Assembly: GCA_031279305.1 (NCBI GenBank)
Contig: JAITIS010000031.1
Span: forward strand, 1-14,018
Reading direction: 5' to 3'
Length of the DNA stretch: 14,018 bases
Source of the DNA: Candidatus Margulisiibacteriota bacterium
Lineage (GTDB): Bacteria; Margulisbacteria; Termititenacia; Termititenacales; Termititenacaceae
Part shown: piece after piece, positions 7,971 to 13,086 of the stretch
How positions within the stretch are numbered: position 1 is the first letter of the stretch
Layout: each line of letters opens with the position of its first letter
Made by a program: the position numbers and the translations under genes
Notes under the pieces: generated by a model
Told to the model about the DNA's origin: nothing
The model's database searches: none
Seen by the model: only the letters and a program-made list of their open reading frames with translations

Positions 7971-8267
7971 TCACCTCTTGGGTATTATTAGTTTGAGCGC
8001 CGTCTCCGGGAAACATTTATAATAATCCGCCACCCACTCCGCCAGCTTGAGCAGATTTTCGTCAAAATTCGGCGGAGAAGTTATTTTTCGCACCGCGATT
8101 GTTTGAAATTCCGGCCTAGCGACAAAACGCAAAATATAACCGGCGCAGACTCTGCCGCGCAGAGTGACTTCTGCCGCACAGCCGATGCCCGCGTCCGCGC
8201 ACAGTTCTTCCGGCACAGAGTAGGTGTATATTTTTTGGTTAACCAATATCTCGGCAAACTCTTTCAA
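7971..8267 (-). CDS. priA: PriA N-terminal (3'BD) domain-only protein; truncated primosomal protein N'
   Basis: Full-length PriA is a ~730-residue helicase that restarts stalled replication forks. This frame encodes only its N-terminal 3' DNA-end-binding domain, about 98 residues. It has FAEILVNQKIYTYSVPEEL at the start, a small beta-barrel-like middle (AAEVTLRGRVCAGYIL) and the helical LLKLAEWVADYYKC then ETALKLIIP, as in PriA. Winged-helix, helicase and zinc-binding parts are all missing, and nadD begins two bases after the stop. I choose the TTG at 8267, with GGAG seven bases upstream inside coaBC; an ATG at 8306 is also in frame. The gene sits right after coaBC, the canonical priA position, overlapping it by 29 bases. 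It could be a retained single-domain protein or a decaying remnant. The clean frame and coupling to nadD favour the first, but this is inference. Confidence 0.8.
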   Translation of the reverse strand: MKEFAEILVNQKIYTYSVPEELCADAGIGCAAEVTLRGRVCAGYILRFVARPEFQTIAVRKITSPPNFDENLLKLAEWVADYYKCFPETALKLIIPKR

Positions 8268-9375
8268 TGATTTTCTCCGCGGCCTTAGGTTTGGACAGGC
8301 GGTCAAAAGTTTCCGCGCGGCCGTCTTTAGCCAACAGCGTGATCTGCGCGGTGTCGCTGTTCAAAGCCGAGATGTCATTGGCGACCACCAAATCCAGATT
8401 TTTTGAGCGCAGTTTAGCCGAAGCATTTTTTAAGAGGTTCAGGCTCTCCAGCGCAAAGCCCACTATATACTGTTTCTTTTTTTTACCGGCAAAATATTTA
8501 AGCAAATCTTCAGTTCTGGCCAGCTCGATGGTTAATTTATCCGCGCCAGATTTTATTTTATCCGTTCGGACAGACGCCGGCTTATAATCCGACACCGCCG
8601 CCGCCATAATCAGCGCGTCCGCCCCGTCAAACTCCGCGGCAATCCGTTTTTTCAAGCTCCGCGCGTTTTCCGCGCCGGCGTCTATATACACTACTTCCGC
8701 GCCGGCTTTTTCCGCGGCATCCCGCAAAGCCGCGCCCATTTTGCCGGAAGAAACATTGGTGATAACCCGCACCGGATCGAGCGGCTCGCGCGTGCCCCCG
8801 CCGGTGATGACAATTTTTTTGCCGGACAAAGGCCTTGTTTTACCCAGCGCATTTTCTATCTCTTGCAGAATTTTGGATGTCGCTGGATAGCGTCCGGCGC
8901 CGAAGACACCGCAGGCCAGATAGCCGGCGTCCGGCTCCACCGCTAGACAACCGTGTTTTTTTAATCTGCTAATATTTTCTTGAGTGAGGGAATTCTCCCA
9001 CATAGCGGTGTTCATCGCCGGAACGATTATTTTCGGGCAGCGCGCCGCCAGAAAAGAAGCGGTCAAAATATTATCCGCCAGCCCGCCGGCCAGTTTGGCG
9101 ATAGTATTGGCAGTCGCCGGCGCCACAACATAGAGAGCGGCGCGCTCGACGAGGCCGATATGCGGCACCGGATCGCCGCCGGAGGCAAATTGCTCCGCGC
9201 AGACCGGCTGGCCAGAGACCGCGCGAAAAGTCACCGGCGCGACCAATCGCGTCGCATTTTCAGTCATCACGACCTGCGCCTCAAAATTTTTCTGCTTGAG
9301 AGCGCTGACCAGACTGACCGCCTTGTAACAGGCGATGCCGCCCGTCACTCCGACTATGATCTTGGGGCCGGCCAT
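8239..9375 (-). CDS. coaBC: Bifunctional phosphopantothenoylcysteine decarboxylase / phosphopantothenate-cysteine ligase
   Basis: The protein makes 4'-phosphopantetheine for coenzyme A in two steps: CoaB ligates cysteine to phosphopantothenate, and CoaC decarboxylates the product with FMN. The 378 residues carry both halves. The CoaC half has GVTGGIACYKA at 9-19, the catalytic His72 (DPVPHIGL), the FMN-site VAPATANTIAKLA, PAMNTAMWEN with Asn122, and Cys155 in LACGVFGAGR. The CoaB half starts near residue 185 with KKIVITGGGTREPLDPVR, then NVSSGKMG (Asn207), AAAVSDYKP and KIKS (catalytic-lysine region, 273-276). It is slightly shorter than the E. coli protein (406) but complete in motifs. The ATG is 8 bases after the rpoZ stop and has no obvious Shine-Dalgarno, so coupling is likely. 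The order rpoZ-coaBC is conserved in many bacteria. Confidence 0.96.
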   Translation of the reverse strand: MAGPKIIVGVTGGIACYKAVSLVSALKQKNFEAQVVMTENATRLVAPVTFRAVSGQPVCAEQFASGGDPVPHIGLVERAALYVVAPATANTIAKLAGGLADNILTASFLAARCPKIIVPAMNTAMWENSLTQENISRLKKHGCLAVEPDAGYLACGVFGAGRYPATSKILQEIENALGKTRPLSGKKIVITGGGTREPLDPVRVITNVSSGKMGAALRDAAEKAGAEVVYIDAGAENARSLKKRIAAEFDGADALIMAAAVSDYKPASVRTDKIKSGADKLTIELARTEDLLKYFAGKKKKQYIVGFALESLNLLKNASAKLRSKNLDLVVANDISALNSDTAQITLLAKDGRAETFDRLSKPKAAEKIIERVCRDIG

Positions 9376-9383
9376 AACCGCAG

Positions 9384-9656
9384 TTACTTCTCTTTCTTTT
9401 TAGTTTTCTTGACGTTCTCGATAATTTTCAGTCCGGCTTCGGCGGCGGTATCCGGCTCCTCGGCGACAAACTCTGCCTGAATTTTGTCTTCCATTATTTC
9501 ACCCAGAGCGGTCAGCAAATCGCTGTCGTCCTCGGTTCGGTCCACTTGTGGTATCGCGCCGTCCTTGAGCTGCCTTGCTCTTTTGGCCGCCACCACCGAC
9601 AGCATAAAACGGTTGTCCAGTTTTTTCAAAACTTCTTCCAGCACTATTTCTTTCAT
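9384..9656 (-). CDS. rpoZ: DNA-directed RNA polymerase omega subunit
   Basis: Omega is the small assembly and ppGpp-linked subunit of RNA polymerase. The 90-residue protein has the conserved core LDNRFMLSVVAAKRARQLKDGA at about residues 13-34, then TALGEIMEDKI at 49-59, and an acidic then lysine-rich tail (KKTKKKEK). The length is normal. The ATG at 9656 has AAGGAG eight bases upstream, one of the better ribosome sites in the window. It sits 22 bases after gmk and 8 before coaBC, the classic gmk-rpoZ-coaBC order. Confidence 0.93.
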   Translation of the reverse strand: MKEIVLEEVLKKLDNRFMLSVVAAKRARQLKDGAIPQVDRTEDDSDLLTALGEIMEDKIQAEFVAEEPDTAAEAGLKIIENVKKTKKKEK

Positions 9657-9678
9657 AATTTATGCTCCTTATGCGGCC

Positions 9679-10293
9679 TTAAATTTTCCGCGGGGTTTTT
9701 TCCAGAACAGGAGATTTCAAAATCCCCAGTTCTTTATCAATCACTCTGTTTATCGCGCCGATGCAGACGGACAGCTCTTCGTTCATTATCTGGTAATCGT
9801 AACTGCCCGCGCTTGCCAGCTCGCGCCGCATCGTCTTGAGCCTCAAGCTCAAGGTTTCCGGCGTTTCCGAGCCGCGGCTGTTAATACGCTTAATCAGCTC
9901 CTCTTCGCTCGGCGGCATTACAAAAATCGAACACAGCCCCGCAAATTTTTGTTTCAGCTGCAAACCGCCCTGCACATCCACTTCAAACAAAATATTCCGC
10001 CCGGTTTTCAACAGTTCCTGCACTCTAATCCGGCTGGTGCCGTAATAATTGCGGTGCACCTGCGCGTATTCCAAAAACTCTGCCCGCGCAACCATCGCCT
10101 CAAACTCTGCCCGGCTGACAAAATAATAATTAACACCGTCCAGTTCGCCGGCGCGCGGCGTCCGGGACGTGTAGGACACGGACAGCGTCAGGTCTCCGCG
10201 CAGACGCAGAATTTCCTGAATAACTGTGCCTTTACCGACGCCGGAAGGGCCGGATATTACAAAGAGCCTGCTTTTAGTTTTCTGCCCCGGCAT
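9679..10293 (-). CDS. gmk: Guanylate kinase
   Basis: The enzyme phosphorylates GMP to GDP with ATP, feeding GTP and ppGpp pools. The 204 residues fit the family. The P-loop GPSGVGKG is at 15-22, the GMP-binding SYTSRTPRAGE at about 40-50, GVNYYFV at 53-59, HRNYYGTS at 80-87 and LFEVDVQGG at 102-110; KRINSRGSET and the late TMRREL segment follow. All expected GMP and ATP contacts are present. No Shine-Dalgarno precedes the ATG at 10293. A good promoter (-35 TTAACA, 18-base spacer, -10 TAAAAT) ends 12 bases before it, so the leader would be only about 6 bases. It is the first gene of a seven-gene minus-strand operon that ends with purine-synthesis genes, which makes shared control of nucleotide supply plausible. 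Confidence 0.96.
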   Translation of the reverse strand: MPGQKTKSRLFVISGPSGVGKGTVIQEILRLRGDLTLSVSYTSRTPRAGELDGVNYYFVSRAEFEAMVARAEFLEYAQVHRNYYGTSRIRVQELLKTGRNILFEVDVQGGLQLKQKFAGLCSIFVMPPSEEELIKRINSRGSETPETLSLRLKTMRRELASAGSYDYQIMNEELSVCIGAINRVIDKELGILKSPVLEKTPRKI

Positions 10294-10305
10294 AATGGGG
10301 CAGTA

Positions 10306-10335
10306 ATTTTAGCACACAAGTCAATTATTTGTTAA
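10306..10335 (-). promoter_or_regulatory. Predicted promoter of the gmk-rpoZ-coaBC-priA'-nadD-purL-purF operon
   Basis: On the minus strand, TTAACA (10335-10330, 5 of 6 to TTGACA), an 18-base spacer, and TAAAAT (10311-10306, 5 of 6) with an upstream TGC that makes an extended -10. The predicted start is near 10299, giving a leader of about 6 bases before gmk. The -35 overlaps the last codons of the pilin gene. A second TTGACT (10327-10322) lies too close to the -10 to serve. Confidence 0.6.
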
Positions 10336-10704
10336 CTCCAGCAGCACGGAAGCGCCGTCTTTTTTGTAAGCGGTCAGGGTGTAATCACCGTTATCCAGAG
10401 AATACAGCACCTTGCCGGCGGTGTCGCCTCCCTGATAATCCCTCCCGGTGAAAGGGTTGCGGCAGGGTTTAAGCCCCAGCAGCGCCGTCAGCTGCGCCAA
10501 AGACACAGCCTCGCCGGCGGGATAATAATTGTTATCTAGGTAATAGCCCTCCAGCTCCGCCTGCATATTGTAAAGCAGCGCGCGCAGGGCGGTTTCCTTA
10601 GCCCGGTTCTGGGCGCCGGACAGATTGGGCAGCATCACCGCAGACAGCATACCGATGATAGACATCACAACCAAAAGCTCCATCAAAGAAAAACCTTTTT
10701 GCAT
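10321..10704 (-). CDS. Type IV pilin-like / pseudopilin protein
   Basis: This is a predicted type IV pilin or type II secretion pseudopilin of 127 residues. MQKG-FSLMELLVVMSIIGML is a class III signal: a short basic leader ending in Gly4, processed by prepilin peptidase, then Phe+1, Glu+5 and a hydrophobic helix. The globular part contains LYNMQAELEGYYLDNNYYP, recalling GspG-like pseudopilins, then CRNPFTGRDYQGGD and a final YSLDNGDYTLTAYK strand pair. The start at 10704 is chosen by a strong GGGAGG (10716-10711) six bases upstream; an upstream in-frame ATG at 10767 would add 21 unrelated residues before the signal. A promoter precedes it, divergent from the secreted-protein gene at 10757. 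A PilC-like gene and comM lie nearby, fitting a pilus or DNA-uptake role. Major pilin, minor pilin or pseudopilin cannot be told apart here. Confidence 0.88.
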   Translation of the reverse strand: MQKGFSLMELLVVMSIIGMLSAVMLPNLSGAQNRAKETALRALLYNMQAELEGYYLDNNYYPAGEAVSLAQLTALLGLKPCRNPFTGRDYQGGDTAGKVLYSLDNGDYTLTAYKKDGASVLLELTNN

Positions 10705-10733
10705 TGCACACCTCCCGTCTGGCATATTTTTCT

Positions 10734-10763
10734 TATATAATGAAAGAGCAAAACAAATGCCAA
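10734..10763 (-). promoter_or_regulatory. Predicted promoter of the pilin-like gene
   Basis: On the minus strand, TTGGCA (10763-10758, 5 of 6 to the -35 consensus), an 18-base spacer and TATATA (10739-10734, 5 of 6 to the -10 consensus). The predicted start near 10727 leaves a leader of about 20 bases that contains the GGGAGG ribosome site. The -35 lies inside the first codons of the divergent gene. Confidence 0.5.
10736..10741 (+). promoter_or_regulatory. -10 box of the secreted-protein gene, overlapping the pilin -10
   Basis: A perfect TATAAT on the plus strand, 15 bases before the ATG at 10757. It shares TATA with the minus-strand pilin -10, so the two promoters would compete. No clear -35 or TG extension is seen. 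The 15-base gap to the ATG (gaaagagcaaaacaa) has only a weak purine-rich ribosome site. Confidence 0.45.
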
Positions 10764-11650
10764 CCATAAAAAAGATTATTATTTTCTGCGGAACGCTGGC
10801 AGTCCTGCTGTCCGGATTTGATTTCGTGTCCGGAAAAATAATTTTGCAAACATCCGAAAATCCGGCCGCGCTTAACCAGCAGCAAGTCTACCTAAATAAA
10901 CTTAAAATAACCGGCTTAATTTTAAGCAGCCTGACCCTGCGCTGGAACGATGCGCCGGATCAGCTCATCGCCCAGCGCAAAAATCTGCGCGCTTTGAAAC
11001 AGAATGTGCCGCAGCTCTATCTCCAGATCGACCTCGCCGAAGATCTGCCCAAATGGGATAGCGCGGACTGGGCTATCGTTGAGGACAATATTCAGGAGAT
11101 CGCGCGCGAGGCCAGACGGAGCGGCATAACAGGCATTATCCTCAACACCGACAGCGGACAGTTGGCCTCCCGCAATTATTACAGCAACAACCAGCTCTGG
11201 AAACCCGAATATAACAAACGCTACGCGGACATTTCCGACGCTTTTGCCGAGCAAATACTCTATCAGCGGGGGCGGGAACTGCGGCAGGTCATCGAGGCGG
11301 TGTCGCCGCGCGCCCGCATAGCAGTGACGCCGGCCGGTCCGGCTGAGCCGGCCACCGCCAATTACGCCTACTGGCATCATTTTGTAAACGGACTTTTCAG
11401 CGCCGGCCAGAACAACACGCTGTTTGCTTCCGTCCGCGCCAATCCAGAGCAGACCACCGCGCTCGCCGCGCAAAGTCTCTCCGGCTTGTTGGAGACCAGA
11501 ATACAGGCGGGGATTATCCCAGTCTACCGGCCTCAGAGCCAGCCGGACGAAAAAATCCTGCAGGCCCTACAGGACAATAATTCTGTTTATGTGCTGCAGG
11601 CCAAATTTGCGGATCTGCTCCAATTCCTCGCCGGCAATGTTATAATCTAA
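10757..11650 (+). CDS. Predicted secreted protein of unknown function, possibly barrel-fold
   Basis: I do not recognise a named family. The ATG at 10757 gives 297 residues starting MPTIKKIIIFCGTLAVLLSGFD, a basic-then-hydrophobic signal peptide with a plausible cleavage after VSG (residue 26). There is no lipobox at that position. An in-frame ATG at 10625 lies across the pilin gene and would bury the signal. After the signal, alternating strand-like and helix-like stretches occur: LNKLKITGLILSS, QLYLQIDL, DWAIVEDNIQEIAREARRSG, ITGIILNTD, an acidic/aromatic insert (NNQLWKPEYNKRYADIS), RGRELRQVIEAVSP then ARIAV. This pattern recalls (beta/alpha)-barrel glycoside-hydrolase-like proteins with a GI-D strand and an RGREL helix, but that is inference. 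It diverges from the pilin gene and is followed two bases later by a second secreted protein. Confidence 0.8.
   Translation: MPTIKKIIIFCGTLAVLLSGFDFVSGKIILQTSENPAALNQQQVYLNKLKITGLILSSLTLRWNDAPDQLIAQRKNLRALKQNVPQLYLQIDLAEDLPKWDSADWAIVEDNIQEIAREARRSGITGIILNTDSGQLASRNYYSNNQLWKPEYNKRYADISDAFAEQILYQRGRELRQVIEAVSPRARIAVTPAGPAEPATANYAYWHHFVNGLFSAGQNNTLFASVRANPEQTTALAAQSLSGLLETRIQAGIIPVYRPQSQPDEKILQALQDNNSVYVLQAKFADLLQFLAGNVII
11638..11646 (+). promoter_or_regulatory. Extended -10-like element before the small secreted-protein gene
   Basis: TGTTATAAT is a perfect TGnTATAAT, and its end is 6 bases before the ATG at 11653, the same spacing as TGTTAAAAT before aroK. It also encodes the last residues (NVII) of the upstream gene, so it may be coincidence. 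No Shine-Dalgarno precedes the ATG. Confidence 0.35.
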
Positions 11651-11652
11651 AA

Positions 11653-11967
11653 ATGCGGTGTATTCTGTTCGCCATTTTTATGCTGGCCTCTCTGTCAAAC
11701 GCCGCCACCAAACTGGGCGCGTGGTACACCGTCATTCATGACAATTCCCCGTACGTTGCGGAAGAAGGCGACAAAAGTCTCAAAAAATTGTCCAAAGGCC
11801 TATCCGTCAGGCTCATCAAAAATGAAACTGTCGCGGAAACGGTCGTGCTGTTTCCTCTGCGCGTGCTCAAGCTGATGATCGCAATCGAGCCGCGCGGCAA
11901 CTGGCTGGTGGAATACGCTGAAGACAACCGCGGTTATATGTGGGACAGCGATCTGGAACCGCAATAG
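11653..11967 (+). CDS. Small predicted secreted protein with SH3-like domain
   Basis: The 104-residue protein starts MRCILFAIFMLASLSNA, a signal peptide with a likely signal peptidase I site after SNA (residue 17). The mature part looks like a bacterial SH3 domain: YTVIHDNSPYVAEEGD near the start, KKLSKGLSVRLI in the middle, and GNWLVEYAEDNRGYMWDSDLE at the end, where the aromatic GNW...GYMW..DL pattern is typical. An insert with VVLFPLRVLKLMIA separates the middle and end. Such domains bind peptidoglycan or proteins in the periplasm; the partner here is unknown. The gene begins two bases after the preceding secreted-protein gene, so the two are probably co-transcribed. There is no ribosome site before the ATG. 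Domain call by pattern only. Confidence 0.7.
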   Translation: MRCILFAIFMLASLSNAATKLGAWYTVIHDNSPYVAEEGDKSLKKLSKGLSVRLIKNETVAETVVLFPLRVLKLMIAIEPRGNWLVEYAEDNRGYMWDSDLEPQ

Positions 11968-11980
11968 CCGCGCAGTAAAT

Positions 11981-12184
11981 ATTAGGCCCAAAGCAAATAA
12001 GCTATACTACGGCGACAATCTGGAAATACTCCGCAAATATATCAGAGCTGAAAGCGTCGATCTGTGCTATATAGATCCGCCGTTTAATTCCAAGCGCAGT
12101 TATAATCAGATATACAATAATATCGGCAAAGAGGATAAGGCGGGCCGGCCAGAATTTGCCGTTGTTTTAAGCGCAGCGCGCTAA
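11981..12184 (+). pseudogene. Remnant of a DNA (adenine or cytosine-N4) methyltransferase, N-terminal fragment
   Basis: The frame reads NKLYYGDNLEILRKYI, then SVDLCYIDPPFNSKRSYNQIY and NNIGKEDKAG, ending at TAA (12182-12184) after an unrelated tail. This is the start of a beta-class amino-methyltransferase (type III Mod/N4-N6 family), in which catalytic motif IV (DPPF) comes first. About 48 recognisable residues remain; the SAM-binding FxGxG motif and target-recognition part are gone, so it cannot be active. There is no ATG at the expected N-terminus (an ATT at 11981 is closest) and no ribosome site. The similarity breaks off after DKA, close to the 3' end of the convergent membrane-protein gene, whose last bases it overlaps. 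It fills the otherwise gene-free stretch 11968-12180. Confidence 0.75.
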
Positions 12185-13086
12185 AATTCCAGCGCCGCGT
12201 AGTTAAACAGCGGGCGGAAAAAGCCCCAGGCCAGCGCCGCAAGCACGCCGCCCGTAAACAAAAGCAGTCCCGGTTCCAGCCAGAATAAAATTTTATTTAT
12301 TTTAGCCTGATATTCCTGCCGCAGAGTTTTTTGCAGATAGGCAAGACCTCTGGCGTAATTTGCGCCGCCGCCCAGGCCCAGCAGACGCAGATCCGCCGCG
12401 CCGCATAAGCCCGCTTTGCTCAAAGCCTCGCCGACCGGGACGCCTTTGCCCAGATAAAAATACACTCTATTAAATTCGGAGCGCGGATTTTCTTTTAAGT
12501 ATTCCGCCAGAAAATTGGCCAGCGGTATGCCGGCGCGTTCAGTCAAAAGCAGTAAATTCAAATGTTTAACCGTCATATCCAGCGCATTCAGCCCGGTCTG
12601 CGCCAGTAAAAATCCGCATAGCGGGCGGATATTGAGCAAAAACAGAATTAGCCCGCCGCCGAAAAGCCACGGCCAGAGCGCATTGCCCGGCTCGCCGCCC
12701 AGCTCCGCGGCCAGACTATTGAACAAAGGCAAAAGTCCAAAGACAAAACCGAACAGCAGCAATACGGTAAACACCAGCACCAAAAGCGGATAGGCGGATT
12801 TCTGGCGGAGCGTGTTCTGCCAGACCAGTTTGTCCTGATAGTGCTCCAAAGCCAGCGCGACAAAATCACTCAGACTGCCGTTTAGCTCCGCCGCGCGCAG
12901 GATCAGAGCCAGCTCCGGCTCCAGCTCCCAGACCGCGCTCAAAGGCTCGCCGCGCAGCAAACGCGGACGGTAGCGGCGCCCCAGCTCGCTGCGCAAAAGC
13001 CCTAGCAGTTCGCCCTGCTGATAGCCGCAGTTTAAGAAAGCGTCCAATTCCGCCAGCAGCTCCAGATTGCGCCGCAGGTCAGGCAT
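12181..13086 (-). CDS. PilC/GspF-like inner-membrane platform protein of type IV pilus or type II secretion
   Basis: This is a predicted polytopic membrane protein of the T2SF family, which anchors the pilus or secretion motor in the inner membrane. The ATG at 13086 gives 301 residues. Hydrophobic segments lie at about 100-121, 138-160 and 268-292. Each half has a cytoplasmic helical domain of the family type: RGEPLSAVWELEPELALILRAAE in the first and LLLLTERAGIPLANFLAEYL plus GKGVPVGEALSKAG in the second. That repeat of a short helical bundle before a membrane segment is characteristic. It is shorter than the usual 340-410 residues, mainly at the N-terminus. The start overlaps the comM stop by 8 bases (ATGCCTGA), and no clear Shine-Dalgarno is seen, so translation is probably coupled. 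A longer in-frame ATG at 13155 would lie inside comM. PilC, GspF and ComGB cannot be told apart here. Confidence 0.85.
   Translation of the reverse strand: MPDLRRNLELLAELDAFLNCGYQQGELLGLLRSELGRRYRPRLLRGEPLSAVWELEPELALILRAAELNGSLSDFVALALEHYQDKLVWQNTLRQKSAYPLLVLVFTVLLLFGFVFGLLPLFNSLAAELGGEPGNALWPWLFGGGLILFLLNIRPLCGFLLAQTGLNALDMTVKHLNLLLLTERAGIPLANFLAEYLKENPRSEFNRVYFYLGKGVPVGEALSKAGLCGAADLRLLGLGGGANYARGLAYLQKTLRQEYQAKINKILFWLEPGLLLFTGGVLAALAWGFFRPLFNYAALEF

Noticed and set aside
7423..8016. Longer nadD beginning at the ATG at 8016
   Set aside because: The extra 16 residues are not family-like and overlap the PriA-fragment frame; the GTG at 7968 has a good ribosome site and the normal N-terminal length.
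7971..8267. Programmed frameshift or readthrough joining the PriA fragment to a helicase part
   Set aside because: No helicase motif occurs downstream in any frame; nadD begins two bases after the stop and is complete.
8980..9480. Plus-strand open frame (166 codons) opposite coaBC and rpoZ
   Set aside because: Antisense to well-supported genes, rich in Arg, His and Gln, no family motif.
10322..10327. TTGACT as the -35 box for gmk
   Set aside because: It lies only about 10 bases upstream of the -10, counting from its first base to the TGC extension, which is too short; TTAACA at 10330-10335 has the proper 18-base spacer.
9484..10335. Long plus-strand open frame (283 codons) opposite rpoZ and gmk
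   Set aside because: It spans two convincing antisense genes and their gap, with no recognisable domain; it is a shadow of codon bias.
10625..10756. Upstream extension of the secreted-protein gene to the ATG at 10625
   Set aside because: It would run across the pilin gene and promoter and place 44 residues before an obvious signal peptide.
12165..12186. Hairpin AGCGC-AGC-GCGCT flanked by TTTT and AAAA at the convergent junction of the methyltransferase remnant and PilC-like gene, considered as a terminator
   Set aside because: The 5-bp stem is not followed by a T-run on either strand (AAAATTCC on plus, TAAAAC on minus), and it lies in the overlapping 3' ends, so no terminator is claimed.
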